DNA of 33,993 nucleotides, from the NCBI GenBank assembly GCA_009691855.1, contig SIAI01000042.1:1-33993 (forward strand), read 5' to 3'. Positions 25,108 to 32,488 of this stretch are shown in pieces. Origin of the DNA: Planctomycetota bacterium (lineage in GTDB: Bacteria > Planctomycetota > UBA1135 > GCA-002686595). Both the position numbers and the translations under genes were made by a program. Under the pieces are notes generated by a model. That model ran no database searches. It saw nothing but the letters and a program-made list of their open reading frames with translations, and was not told the DNA's origin. Position 1 is the stretch's first letter, and every line of letters begins with the position of its first letter.

Positions 25108-26326
25108 ATGAGTCCGGGCGAGCTGCGCGCGTGGCTCGCCCGCGTGACGCGCTCGGGAGCGCACGTCGCCAGGGCACTGCCAGCGCAGGAGCTGCGAGCG
25201 CTCGCCGTCAGCGACGCGATGGAGGATGGTGAAGAAGCTCTCGTGGCGCGCTCCGAGCTAGCGCCGACTCCGTCGCCCGAGCGCCCCCTCGTCGGCAGCG
25301 TGGTCGATGAGCCAGGCGTGCCCGTGGCGGAGGCGGATTCTATTCGTGCTGCCCGAGCGCGGCGTCCTGCGCGGGCAAGTCGTCGATCCGGACGGCGCGC
25401 CGGTCGCGAATGCCTTCGTCTACTTCGGCGGCCAGGCGCGCGCACGCGGCGACGAACCCTTCAAGCCATTCCGGCCCGGGCGCATCCTCGACGGCGCGCG
25501 CAGCGGCGCGGACGGCTGGTTCGAGCTGCGCGGCGAGGGCTGCGAGGTCACGGCCGGGCACGAGCGGTTCTCCAGCGTGACGCTCGACGCGGTGCGCGCG
25601 AGCCGCATTGTTCTCGGCGCGCGCGGCGCGCTGCGCGGGCGGTTGGTCGATGCGAGCGGACGAGCGCTTGCGGACAGACTCTTGCGCCTCGACCAGCGCA
25701 AGGATGGGCCGCCATCGACCACCGACGCCGCCGGGCGCTTCGCCTTCGAGCGCCTGGAGGCGGGCGCGCACGCCGTCTGGCTCGAGGGGCAGGTGCTCGT
25801 CGGCGTGCGCCTCGAGGCCGGCGAAGAGCGCGAGCTCGACCTGACCGTGCCGGCGCTGGGGACGCTCGAGCTCTTGCTGCCTCCGGGCGCGACGCTCGCG
25901 CCCGACGAGGTGCGCGGCGTGCTCGTCGGGCGCGAGGACGTCTTCGGCTTCTACCACGAGTTCGCGCCCGGCTCCGCGCCCGACATGCTCCTCGTCCCGC
26001 ACTCCGTCCTGCCCGGGCGCTACTGGCTGGCGAGCTCGCAGGGCGTCGTCGCGCCGCTCACACTCGCGCCTGGCGCCACGCGCATCGAGTTCGAGCTCGG
26101 CGGGGCCGTGCTGCGCGTGCGCTCCACGCAACGCGTGAACATTCAGGTCGTACCTGCAGACGCCGATCCGTTCCTGCGTCTGGCCGCGGCGCGCGGGTAC
26201 GTGAAGGTGGTGCGCGAGACCGAGGGCCGCTTTCGCGTGAGTCCGGGGCGCTACGCGCTCGTGGGCGAGGCCGGCGTGCTGCTGCGCGAAGTCGACGTGC
26301 CGGTTGAGGGCCTCGAGCTCGAGTAG
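25108..26326 (+). pseudogene. Carboxypeptidase-regulatory-like protein, probable frameshift near 25338
   Basis: The body (25345-26326) is a chain of beta-sandwich units: GVLRGQVVDPDGAPVANAFVYF, ALRGRLVDASGRALADRL and later strands without obvious catalytic sites. Upstream, another frame from ATG 25108 encodes MSPGELRAWLARV... and reaches RPLVGSVVDEPGVPVAEAD at 25337, which is the first half of the same type of repeat. Removing one T at about 25338 would join AEAD to LFVLPERG and give a single protein of about 406 residues. Alternatively a shorter protein starts at 25307, but its first residues are Arg-rich and unconvincing. No signal peptide is evident in either version. Confidence 0.6.
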
Positions 26327-26368
26327 CGCGAGGAGGGCGCGCGCGGCTCGCGCCCCGAGAACTTCGAA

Positions 26369-26410
26369 CCCGAGACGAGTGCCGCGCCCTTCCGACGCGC
26401 TCGTCTCGGG
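26369..26410. terminator. Hairpin between convergent genes
   Basis: CCCGAGACGAG (26369-26379) pairs perfectly with CTCGTCTCGGG (26400-26410), leaving a 20-nt loop. It lies between a plus-strand gene ending at 26326 and a minus-strand gene ending at 26414, the expected place for a bidirectional terminator. There is no uridine tract. Confidence 0.55.
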
Positions 26411-26413
26411 CTC

Positions 26414-27028
26414 TCAGGCCGCCTTGCGCGGCTTGCGCTGCGCGTCCTCGGGCTCGGCGTGAGCGTGGCCGTTGTCGTTGTCGTTGTCGCGCTCGCGCGT
26501 GGAGAAGGCCGAGTCGGCGATCTCCTTCAGCTTCAGCATGAACACCTGCGACGAGTAGCCGGCCAGGAAGCCGACCGCCAGGTACGGCAGGCGCCCGTCG
26601 AAGGTCGTCCAGCCCGCGCCGCCGACCGGATCGTGGCTGTAGCTGAACCCCAATGCGCCGACCAGTAGCAGGAAGAACGCCACCAGGCTCGACAGGCCGC
26701 CGGCGATCGGGCGCAGCAGGTAGGAAAGCGTGAACAGCGCCTCGAAATCGTCGTGCGTGGAGTGCTTGATCAAGCCGCGGATGTCGTAGAGCGAGCCGCC
26801 GATCGTGCCGCAGCAGATCATCATCCCGCAGGTGAACAGGAACAGCTCGCCGCCGCGCTGCTCGATGAATTCGTCCAGGGCGAGTTCGGCCGTGCGATGC
26901 GGTACGCGCAACATCAACAGCGCCAGGCCGAGCGCGGCGAAGACGAAGTAGCCGATCACCGTGCCCACCAGCCAGGGCGGTGGTTGGCGGCGCGCGGTCG
27001 GCGTCGGGGCTAGCAGCTTGGGGCTCAT
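26414..27028 (-). CDS. Four-helix membrane protein of unknown function
   Basis: This 204-residue protein has a Pro-rich cytoplasmic start, then four predicted membrane helices at about residues 20-41, 60-83, 103-130 and 147-166. The second helix carries a cluster of Cys and Met (CGMMICCGT). The C-terminus is charged and hydrophilic, with a short DNDNDN repeat encoded by tandem trinucleotides and a basic end (RKPRKAA). I do not recognise a family. It is divergent from the Hsp20 gene and convergent with the preceding gene. Confidence 0.75.
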   Translation of the reverse strand: MSPKLLAPTPTARRQPPPWLVGTVIGYFVFAALGLALLMLRVPHRTAELALDEFIEQRGGELFLFTCGMMICCGTIGGSLYDIRGLIKHSTHDDFEALFTLSYLLRPIAGGLSSLVAFFLLLVGALGFSYSHDPVGGAGWTTFDGRLPYLAVGFLAGYSSQVFMLKLKEIADSAFSTRERDNDNDNGHAHAEPEDAQRKPRKAA

Positions 27029-27301
27029 CCGCTAGCAGGAATCGGCTTCCGCCCAAGCTCACCTGAACGCGAGCCGTCGTGGCGCGCGCCGCACCGCGCG
27101 CGGTGGCCTCGCCGGAGGGGTTCGTTACCCAAGTGAAGCGCCCGGCGCTACGCCCTCGACACGCAGGACCTACGCCCAGCGACCGGTCTCTCGGGCCGCT
27201 CCGAAAGCCGTAGAGTTCGGTGGCGAGCGCTGCAGGAGCGCGGTTCAAAGGCAGCCGCCGGTGTGGTGGGCGAGAGCCGCGACCTGTGCAGGACGCTCGC
27301 G
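27029..27301. other. Divergent intergenic region upstream of the Hsp20 gene
   Basis: About 270 bases separate the membrane-protein gene from the Hsp20 gene. No convincing gene is present, and I recognise neither a CIRCE nor a ROSE-type element. It must hold both promoters. Confidence 0.4.
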
Positions 27302-27775
27302 ATGGACAAGGAGACTGCGCTGCAGCTCGTTCCCTGGCGCAAGCGCGACCTGACCCCGTACCGCTCGGAGTTCGACGAGTTCTTCGAGCGCTTCCTCGAT
27401 CCGCAGTGGGAGCGCAGCCTGCCGTCGGCCATGCGCGGCGCGAGCCTGCCGCCCGTCGACGTGGCCGAGACCGAGAAGGCCTGGAGCTTCAGCTTCGAGC
27501 TTCCCGGTCTGCGCGAGTCGGACATCCAGGTCCAGCTCCTCGGCCACCAGCTGGTGGTCTCCGGCGAGCGCAAGTGGGAGGAGGAGAAGAAGGAGAAGGA
27601 GTTCCACCGCGTCGAGTCGCGCTACGGCGCATTCCAGCGCTCGCTGGAACTGCCCGAGAACGCGCGCCTCGAGGCGGATGAGCTCGTCGCCTCGTACAAG
27701 AAGGGCATCCTCGAGATCACGGTGCCCAAGACGGAGCCCACTCTTGCGGTGAAGATCCCCGTGCAGGCCGGCTGA
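27302..27775 (+). CDS. Hsp20/alpha-crystallin small heat-shock protein
   Basis: The 157-residue chaperone holds unfolding proteins in solution. Residues 48-150 form the alpha-crystallin domain: PPVDVAETEKAWSFSFELPG, then IQVQLLGHQLVVSGERK, RYGAFQRSLELPE and the diagnostic A-S-Y-K-K-G-I-L-E-I-T-V-P-K strand pair. The N-terminal arm (residues 1-47) has the F-D-E-F-F-E-R-F pattern usual in bacterial class A proteins. The C-terminal tail ends in VKIPVQAG, with an I-P-V tripeptide in place of IxI for oligomer contacts. The start ATG 27302 is chosen because upstream residues are poor. Probably a single-gene transcript induced by stress. Confidence 0.94.
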   Translation: MDKETALQLVPWRKRDLTPYRSEFDEFFERFLDPQWERSLPSAMRGASLPPVDVAETEKAWSFSFELPGLRESDIQVQLLGHQLVVSGERKWEEEKKEKEFHRVESRYGAFQRSLELPENARLEADELVASYKKGILEITVPKTEPTLAVKIPVQAG

Positions 27776-27873
27776 GGCCCGGCCCAGGCGCGCTCCGCGT
27801 TCAGGCGCGGGGCGCGCGGTGCCTGGTATGCTCCTCGCCGCTCGATGACAGGCGGCGCGAGAGGCAGCGATCC

Positions 27874-28071
27874 ATGCGCAAATACGAGTACAAGTTCGTG
27901 CGGCTGGGCGAGGGCTGGCTGGGCGTCAAGTCGGACGCCAAGCACGAGTACCAGGAGAAGATCGAGGAGCACGCGCGCCAGGGCTGGCGCTTGGTGCAGG
28001 TCTTCGCGCCCGGCACCGGCTCCTACGGAGTCGCGAAGTACTTCGAGCTGATCCTCGAGCGCGAGGTGTGA
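27874..28071 (+). CDS. DUF4177 small protein
   Basis: The 65-residue protein fits the DUF4177 pattern: MRKYEYKFVRL at the start, then EEHARQGWRLVQVFAPGTG, and a final YFELILERE strand. These are small alpha-beta proteins of unknown function found widely in bacteria. Its end is 12 nt from the end of the convergent ATP-grasp gene. Confidence 0.88.
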   Translation: MRKYEYKFVRLGEGWLGVKSDAKHEYQEKIEEHARQGWRLVQVFAPGTGSYGVAKYFELILEREV

Positions 28072-28083
28072 GGCAGGCGCGGC

Positions 28084-28929
28084 TCAGGCGAGGCGCTCGC
28101 ACAGCGCGCGCACGAGCCGCTCGCGCGCCGGCGGGTGCTGCACCAGGAACAGCGACGGCTCCAGCAGCTCGAGCTCCATCAGGCACGGCCGGCCGCGCTC
28201 GTCGCGCACCAGGTCGATGCGCGCGTACAGCAGTTCGCTACCGAAGCGCTCGAGCAAGCCCAGGGCGAGCGCGCGCTCGTCGGCGGCGATCTCGGGCACG
28301 AGCGTGACGCTCTCCACGCCCTCGGCGAAGCGCGGGTTCTTGCGCACCGCGTGGGTGAGCTCGCCGGCGATCCACACCAGACAGCGTTCGCCGCTGGTCT
28401 CCACGGCCGGGGCGTAGCGCTGCACGAGCGCGTCGCGCTCGTGCAGCAGGCCCGCGAGGTGCGCTTCGCCTCGTGCCAGGTCGGCGCGCCGCACGCGCGC
28501 GGTCCCGAAGGAGGCCGCCGAGATCGCCGGCTTGACCACCACGTCGTCCCAGCCGTGCTGCGCGCAGAGCTCGCCGAGGCGCGTGCGTGAACCACGCTCC
28601 AGGAACGCGGTGGGCACGACCGCGAAGCCCTGCTGGGCGAGCTCGCGCAGATAGAACTTGTGCACGTTCCAGCGCAGCACCGGGGCCGGGTTCCACAGCG
28701 GCGCCGCGCGCGCCGCGCGTTCGATCCAGGCCAGGTAGGCGTCGGCGTGGTGCAGGTAGTCCCAGGTCGAGCGCACGAGGGTCGGCACCGGCGCGTCCCA
28801 GTCCTCGCGCGCGTCGTTCCAGCCCGCCATGCGCGCGCGCACGCCGTTCCGCGCGAGGTCGGCGAGCAGCGGGGCCTCGTCGGGATCCGGCTCGGGCAAG
28901 GGCCGGCACGTGGCGATGCGCAGTTCCAT
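28084..28929 (-). CDS. ATP-grasp ligase-like protein (RimK/glutathione-synthetase fold)
   Basis: This 281-residue enzyme has an N-terminal pre-ATP-grasp domain with the conserved VRSTWDYLHHADAYLAWI segment, then the ATP-grasp fold: VVVKPAISAASFGT with the nucleotide-binding Lys, a Q-R-Y hinge region and CLMELELLEPSLFL, whose acidic residues bind Mg-ATP. ATP-grasp enzymes join a carboxylate to an amine or thiol through an acyl phosphate. The closest remembered relatives are unassigned RimK-like proteins and DcsG of cycloserine biosynthesis. No biosynthetic partners are adjacent, so the substrates are unknown. ATG 28929 gives the family N-terminus. Confidence 0.87.
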   Translation of the reverse strand: MELRIATCRPLPEPDPDEAPLLADLARNGVRARMAGWNDAREDWDAPVPTLVRSTWDYLHHADAYLAWIERAARAAPLWNPAPVLRWNVHKFYLRELAQQGFAVVPTAFLERGSRTRLGELCAQHGWDDVVVKPAISAASFGTARVRRADLARGEAHLAGLLHERDALVQRYAPAVETSGERCLVWIAGELTHAVRKNPRFAEGVESVTLVPEIAADERALALGLLERFGSELLYARIDLVRDERGRPCLMELELLEPSLFLVQHPPARERLVRALCERLA

Positions 28930-29052
28930 GGCGCGAGAGGATAGTGCACGCCGCTCGGCCCGCAATCCACGCGCTGGGCTAGCTGCTAGGATCCCTGCGC
29001 TCCCGCGCGCACAGGGGAGCGTGGAGGAATCCTGAGCACCGACTCACCGTCC

Positions 29053-30693
29053 GTGACGCCCCTCGAGCGAGCGACTTTTCGCGTGGGGGTCGTCGGGCAC
29101 CGCCCGGATCGGCTGCGCCTGGCCGGCCGCGAAGCCCTGGCCGAGACGCTGCGCTCGATCCTCGCCACGGTCCAGGACGAGCGGAGCTCGTCTGTGCTCG
29201 TGCCGGAGCTCGGTGCGCTCACGCCTTTGGCGGAGGGAACGGATCGGCTCTTCGCCGAGCAGGCGCTCGCGCTGGGCTTGCGCATGGATTGCGTCCTGCC
29301 CTTTGCGCGCGCCGAGTTCGAGCGCGACTTCCAGCCTCCCCGCGCACAGGAGACGGGCTCGCTGGAGCGCTTCCGGCGCTTGCTGGCGCGGGCCACGACC
29401 ATCGTCGAACTGGCCGGCTCGCGCGCGGACGAAGGCGGAGCCTACGCGGCATGCGGGCGCGCCGTGCTCGTGCAAGCCGACCTGCTCGTGGTGGTGTGGG
29501 ACGGCGCGCGGCAGGGGCGCGGTGGCGGGACCGAGGCGACGTTCGACGAGGCTCTGCGGCGGGGCGTGCTGGTGGTGTGGATCGACGCCCACGCGCCACA
29601 CGCCTGGCAGGTGTGCGCGGAGAACGCGCCGAGTTCGAGCGCGCCGGCGCGCGCGGTTCCCGACGGCACGGGTTCGCCGGAGGCGTTGCGCAGCGCCCTG
29701 CGCAGTGCAAAGAGCGCGGCGACGCGCTTCGAGGTCGCCGCCGACGCGCTCGTGCGGGGCGAGCTCGCCGTGCTGCGCGCGCTGCTCGGCGCCGACCACC
29801 GGCTCGTCCGTGCGCGCTCGCCGCGCCCACACCGCGCCACCCTGCTGCACTACCTGGCGGCCAACGGGGTCGAGGACGAGCGTCAGTGCACTCCGCCCAA
29901 CGCCGTGGAGCTCGCGCGCGTGCTGCTCGAGGCCGGGGCCGAGGTCGATGCGACCGCCGAGACCTACGGCGGTGGCGCGCAACAGACGACGCTGAACCTG
30001 CTGGTGTCGAGCACGCCCCCGGCGCGGGCTGCCCTGCAGGTGGCGCTGCTCGAGACGCTGCTCGACTTCGGCGCGGCGCCTGAGGGCGTCGTGGGCGACG
30101 GCTCGCCGCTCGTGACGGCGCTCGCTTTCGGTCACGCGCCGGCGGCCGAGGCTCTGGCACGGCGCGGCGCGCGCGTGGACACGCTCATCGTCGCGGCCGC
30201 CCTCGGACGGCTCGAGCGCGTGCGCGACTTCTTCGACGCGGCGGGTGAGCTGCGTACGGACGCGCCACTCGTCGGTGTGGGCTGGCTGGCCGTGGAGCGC
30301 AGCGCGCGCGCGCAGGCCGGGCTCGCCCTGGTGTGGGCCGCGCTGCACGGCCGCACGCCGGTGGTGGAGTTCCTGTTGCGTGCCGGTATCGACCCCGGCG
30401 CGCGCGATCCGCGCCGCTGGACCGCGCTGCACTGGGCGGCCTGCAACGGTCACGCCGAGACCGTGCGCGTGCTGCTGCAAGGGCGGGCGCCGCTCGAGGC
30501 ACAGAACGAGTTCGACGGCACGCCGCTGGAGCAGACGCTGTGGACGGCCGCGCACGAGCGCACGCTCGCGGGCCACGCGGCCGTCGTGCAATTCCTGCTC
30601 GACGCGGGCGCGACGCTGGGCGAGGGCTGGCAGAGTGTCGAGTTCGCAGCGCCACTGGCCGTGGTGCTGCGTCGTGGCCGGCCGGGGGGCTGA
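29053..30693 (+). CDS. SLOG-like Rossmann domain fused to ankyrin repeats
   Basis: The 546-residue protein has two parts. Residues 1-190 resemble SLOG-family Rossmann domains: FRVGVVGHRPDRL at the first strand, LTPLAEGTDRLFAEQALALG in place of the SGLAEGADR signature, then VLPFARAEFERDF and a later LLVVVWDG strand. SLOG domains bind or process nucleotide ligands and occur in conflict and signalling systems. Residues 245-540 form ankyrin-like repeats, including HRATLLHYLAANGVED, VLLEAGAEVDA and WTALHWAACNGHAETVRVLL. GTG 29053 is the first standard start; an in-frame CTG at 29032 behind GGAGGA (29023-29028) would add seven residues. It is a predicted cytoplasmic sensor with a protein-binding arm. 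Confidence 0.8.
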   Translation: MTPLERATFRVGVVGHRPDRLRLAGREALAETLRSILATVQDERSSSVLVPELGALTPLAEGTDRLFAEQALALGLRMDCVLPFARAEFERDFQPPRAQETGSLERFRRLLARATTIVELAGSRADEGGAYAACGRAVLVQADLLVVVWDGARQGRGGGTEATFDEALRRGVLVVWIDAHAPHAWQVCAENAPSSSAPARAVPDGTGSPEALRSALRSAKSAATRFEVAADALVRGELAVLRALLGADHRLVRARSPRPHRATLLHYLAANGVEDERQCTPPNAVELARVLLEAGAEVDATAETYGGGAQQTTLNLLVSSTPPARAALQVALLETLLDFGAAPEGVVGDGSPLVTALAFGHAPAAEALARRGARVDTLIVAAALGRLERVRDFFDAAGELRTDAPLVGVGWLAVERSARAQAGLALVWAALHGRTPVVEFLLRAGIDPGARDPRRWTALHWAACNGHAETVRVLLQGRAPLEAQNEFDGTPLEQTLWTAAHERTLAGHAAVVQFLLDAGATLGEGWQSVEFAAPLAVVLRRGRPGG

Positions 30694-30812
30694 GCCGCGC
30701 AGGACAGCCAGAGGCGCGCCAGCGGGCTCCGGCGGCCTTCTGGCCATTCGCGCGGTTCCGCTCGGTCGATTCGGCGCTTCGTGCGACTCATCCCGCACAA
30801 GGAGATTCGCCC

Positions 30813-31952
30813 ATGCTGACCGCGCTCTTCCTGGCCGTCCTGGCTTCCGACCCGCTGACCGACGACCCCGGCTACGTGCTGCACGAGTGGGGCACGTTCA
30901 CGACCCTGGCGGGCTCGGACGGAGTCCTGCTCGAGGGCCTGACCTACGACGATCACCAGCTGCCGGACTTCGTCCACCAACGCGCGCGCAGTTCGGCCGG
31001 CTTCGACGGCGTACGCTGCAAGATGGAGACGCCGGTGATCTACTTCTACAGCGACCGGGAGCGCGAGCTGCGCGTCAAGGTCGGCTTCCCGCAGGGCATC
31101 CTGACGCAGTGGTACCCACAGGTGCACGAGCTCTATCCGCCCGCCGGGCCCGAGGCGCCCGTGCTGCGCGGCGGCCTGCTCGACTGGGGCAAGATCCGCG
31201 TGCTCGCACCGGGCGAGGGGCTGGGCGACCTGCCCGCCGTCGGCAGCGCGCACCACTGGGAGCACGCGCGTGCGGTGGACGCGAACGTGATCGTGCGCCA
31301 CACGCCGACGGACCAGTTCGAACGCTTCCTCTTCTATCGCGGGCTGGGCTCGTTCACGCTGCCCTTGTCGGCGTGGACGGATGACGAGGGGGCGTTGATC
31401 CTCTCCAATTCCGGCGACGAGCCGCTGGCTGGCGCGATCGTGCTGGCGCGGCACGGCGCGAGCCTGCGCGCGAAGCGGCTCGCGGCGCTGCCGCCCGGCG
31501 GGAGCGTGCGCGTGCGCGAGGCCGAGCTGCCGCCGCTCGCGCTCTCCGCGCTGCGTACGCTCACCACGGGTCTGCTCGTCGAGCAGGGCCTGTATCCACG
31601 CGAGGCCGAGGCCATGGTGGACACCTGGCAAGAGTCGTACTTCGAGAGCGACGGCCTGCGCGTGCTCTATCCGCTGTCGCGCTGCGAGACGGACTGGCTG
31701 TTGCCGCTGTACGTGTCGCCGGCGCCGCGCGAGAGCGTGCGCGTTCTGGTCGGGCGGCTCGACGTGCTCACGAACGAGGCGGAGCAGGCGGCGTTGGCCG
31801 TGGCGCCGCGCCTCCACACGGCGCAGGAAGCGCGGCGCGCGTACGGGCGCTTCGCCCTACCACTCGTGAGCCGGCTCGAGGCCCTGGCCGAAGAGGGCCC
31901 CGAGCGCGAGCATGTGCTCGAGCTGACACGGCTCCTGGAGCAGGACTTCTGA
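30813..31952 (+). CDS. HEWGTFT-type protein, probably exported, function unknown
   Basis: This 379-residue protein opens with a short hydrophobic N-terminus (MLTALFLAVLASDP) that may export it. Residues 24-30 read HEWGTFT, followed by GLTYDDHQLPDFVHQR, METPVIYFYSD and VGFPQGILTQWYPQ. This pattern recurs, from memory, in many uncharacterised proteins of Planctomycetota and Acidobacteriota. Conserved aromatic and acidic residues suggest a binding or enzymatic beta-sandwich, but no known catalytic motif is visible. AAGGAG at 30799-30804 supports ATG 30813. Its stop codon overlaps the likely CTG start of the ECF sigma factor, so it heads a sigma/anti-sigma operon. Confidence 0.82.
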   Translation: MLTALFLAVLASDPLTDDPGYVLHEWGTFTTLAGSDGVLLEGLTYDDHQLPDFVHQRARSSAGFDGVRCKMETPVIYFYSDRERELRVKVGFPQGILTQWYPQVHELYPPAGPEAPVLRGGLLDWGKIRVLAPGEGLGDLPAVGSAHHWEHARAVDANVIVRHTPTDQFERFLFYRGLGSFTLPLSAWTDDEGALILSNSGDEPLAGAIVLARHGASLRAKRLAALPPGGSVRVREAELPPLALSALRTLTTGLLVEQGLYPREAEAMVDTWQESYFESDGLRVLYPLSRCETDWLLPLYVSPAPRESVRVLVGRLDVLTNEAEQAALAVAPRLHTAQEARRAYGRFALPLVSRLEALAEEGPEREHVLELTRLLEQDF

Positions 31953-32488
31953 GCGACACGACCTCCCTCCTCGCCGCGCAGGCGGCGCGCGGCGACCGCG
32001 CGGCCTTCGAGGCCCTGCTGGCGCTACACGGGCGCACGCTGCTGGCCGCGGCGCGCGCCCACGTGACCCACGCCCACGGCCGCGCGCGCGCCAGCGAGGC
32101 CGAGGACGTGCTGCAGGAGAGCGCGCTGCGCGCCTGGCGCGACCTCGCGCGCCTGGACCGGCCCGAGCGCTTCCTGGCCTGGTTCTGCGCGATCGTGCAG
32201 CACGCCGCGGCCGACCGTTCGCGGCGCGAGCGCGTGCGCGCGAGCGAGGAGCTGATCGAGTCGCCCGCGGTCGAGCGCGGCCCCAGCGAGGCGCGGCGCC
32301 TGCGCCTGCTGCAGGCCGTCGAACGCCTGCCCGCGCCGCTGCGGCAGGTGATCGAGCTCGCCTACTTCGCCGACCTCTCCTATCCCGCGATCGCGGCCGC
32401 GAGCGAGATCAGCGTCTCGACGGTCAACTTGCGCCTGGCCCAGGCGCGCGCGGCGCTGCGCGTCGTGCTGGAGGATGAACATGAGTGA
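31949..32488 (+). CDS. ECF-type RNA polymerase sigma factor (probable CTG start)
   Basis: The approximately 179-residue protein is an extracytoplasmic-function sigma factor. Region 2 covers GDRAAFEALLALHGRTLLAAA, EAEDVLQESALRAWRDL and RFLAWFCAIVQHAAAD. Region 4 covers LPAPLRQVIELAYFADLSYPAIAAASEISVSTVNLRLAQARAAL, with a helix-turn-helix for the -35 element. The reading frame contains no ATG, GTG or TTG between the upstream stop region and 32063, which lies inside region 2 and would remove its start. CTG 31949 overlaps the preceding TGA (cTGA) and gives the natural opening SDTTSLLAAQAARGD, so it is the most likely start. The anti-sigma gene overlaps its end by eight bases. Confidence 0.88.
   Translation: MSDTTSLLAAQAARGDRAAFEALLALHGRTLLAAARAHVTHAHGRARASEAEDVLQESALRAWRDLARLDRPERFLAWFCAIVQHAAADRSRRERVRASEELIESPAVERGPSEARRLRLLQAVERLPAPLRQVIELAYFADLSYPAIAAASEISVSTVNLRLAQARAALRVVLEDEHE

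Noticed and set aside
26450..26500. Tandem trinucleotide repeat (GTTGTC-type) in the membrane-protein gene
   Set aside because: It is very short and simply encodes DNDNDN in a hydrophilic tail; no sign of phase variation.
29041..30693. Complete defence island around the SLOG-ankyrin gene
   Set aside because: The neighbours are an ATP-grasp enzyme, an HEWGTFT protein and a sigma/anti-sigma pair; no nuclease, CD-NTase, transmembrane effector or integrase is adjacent.
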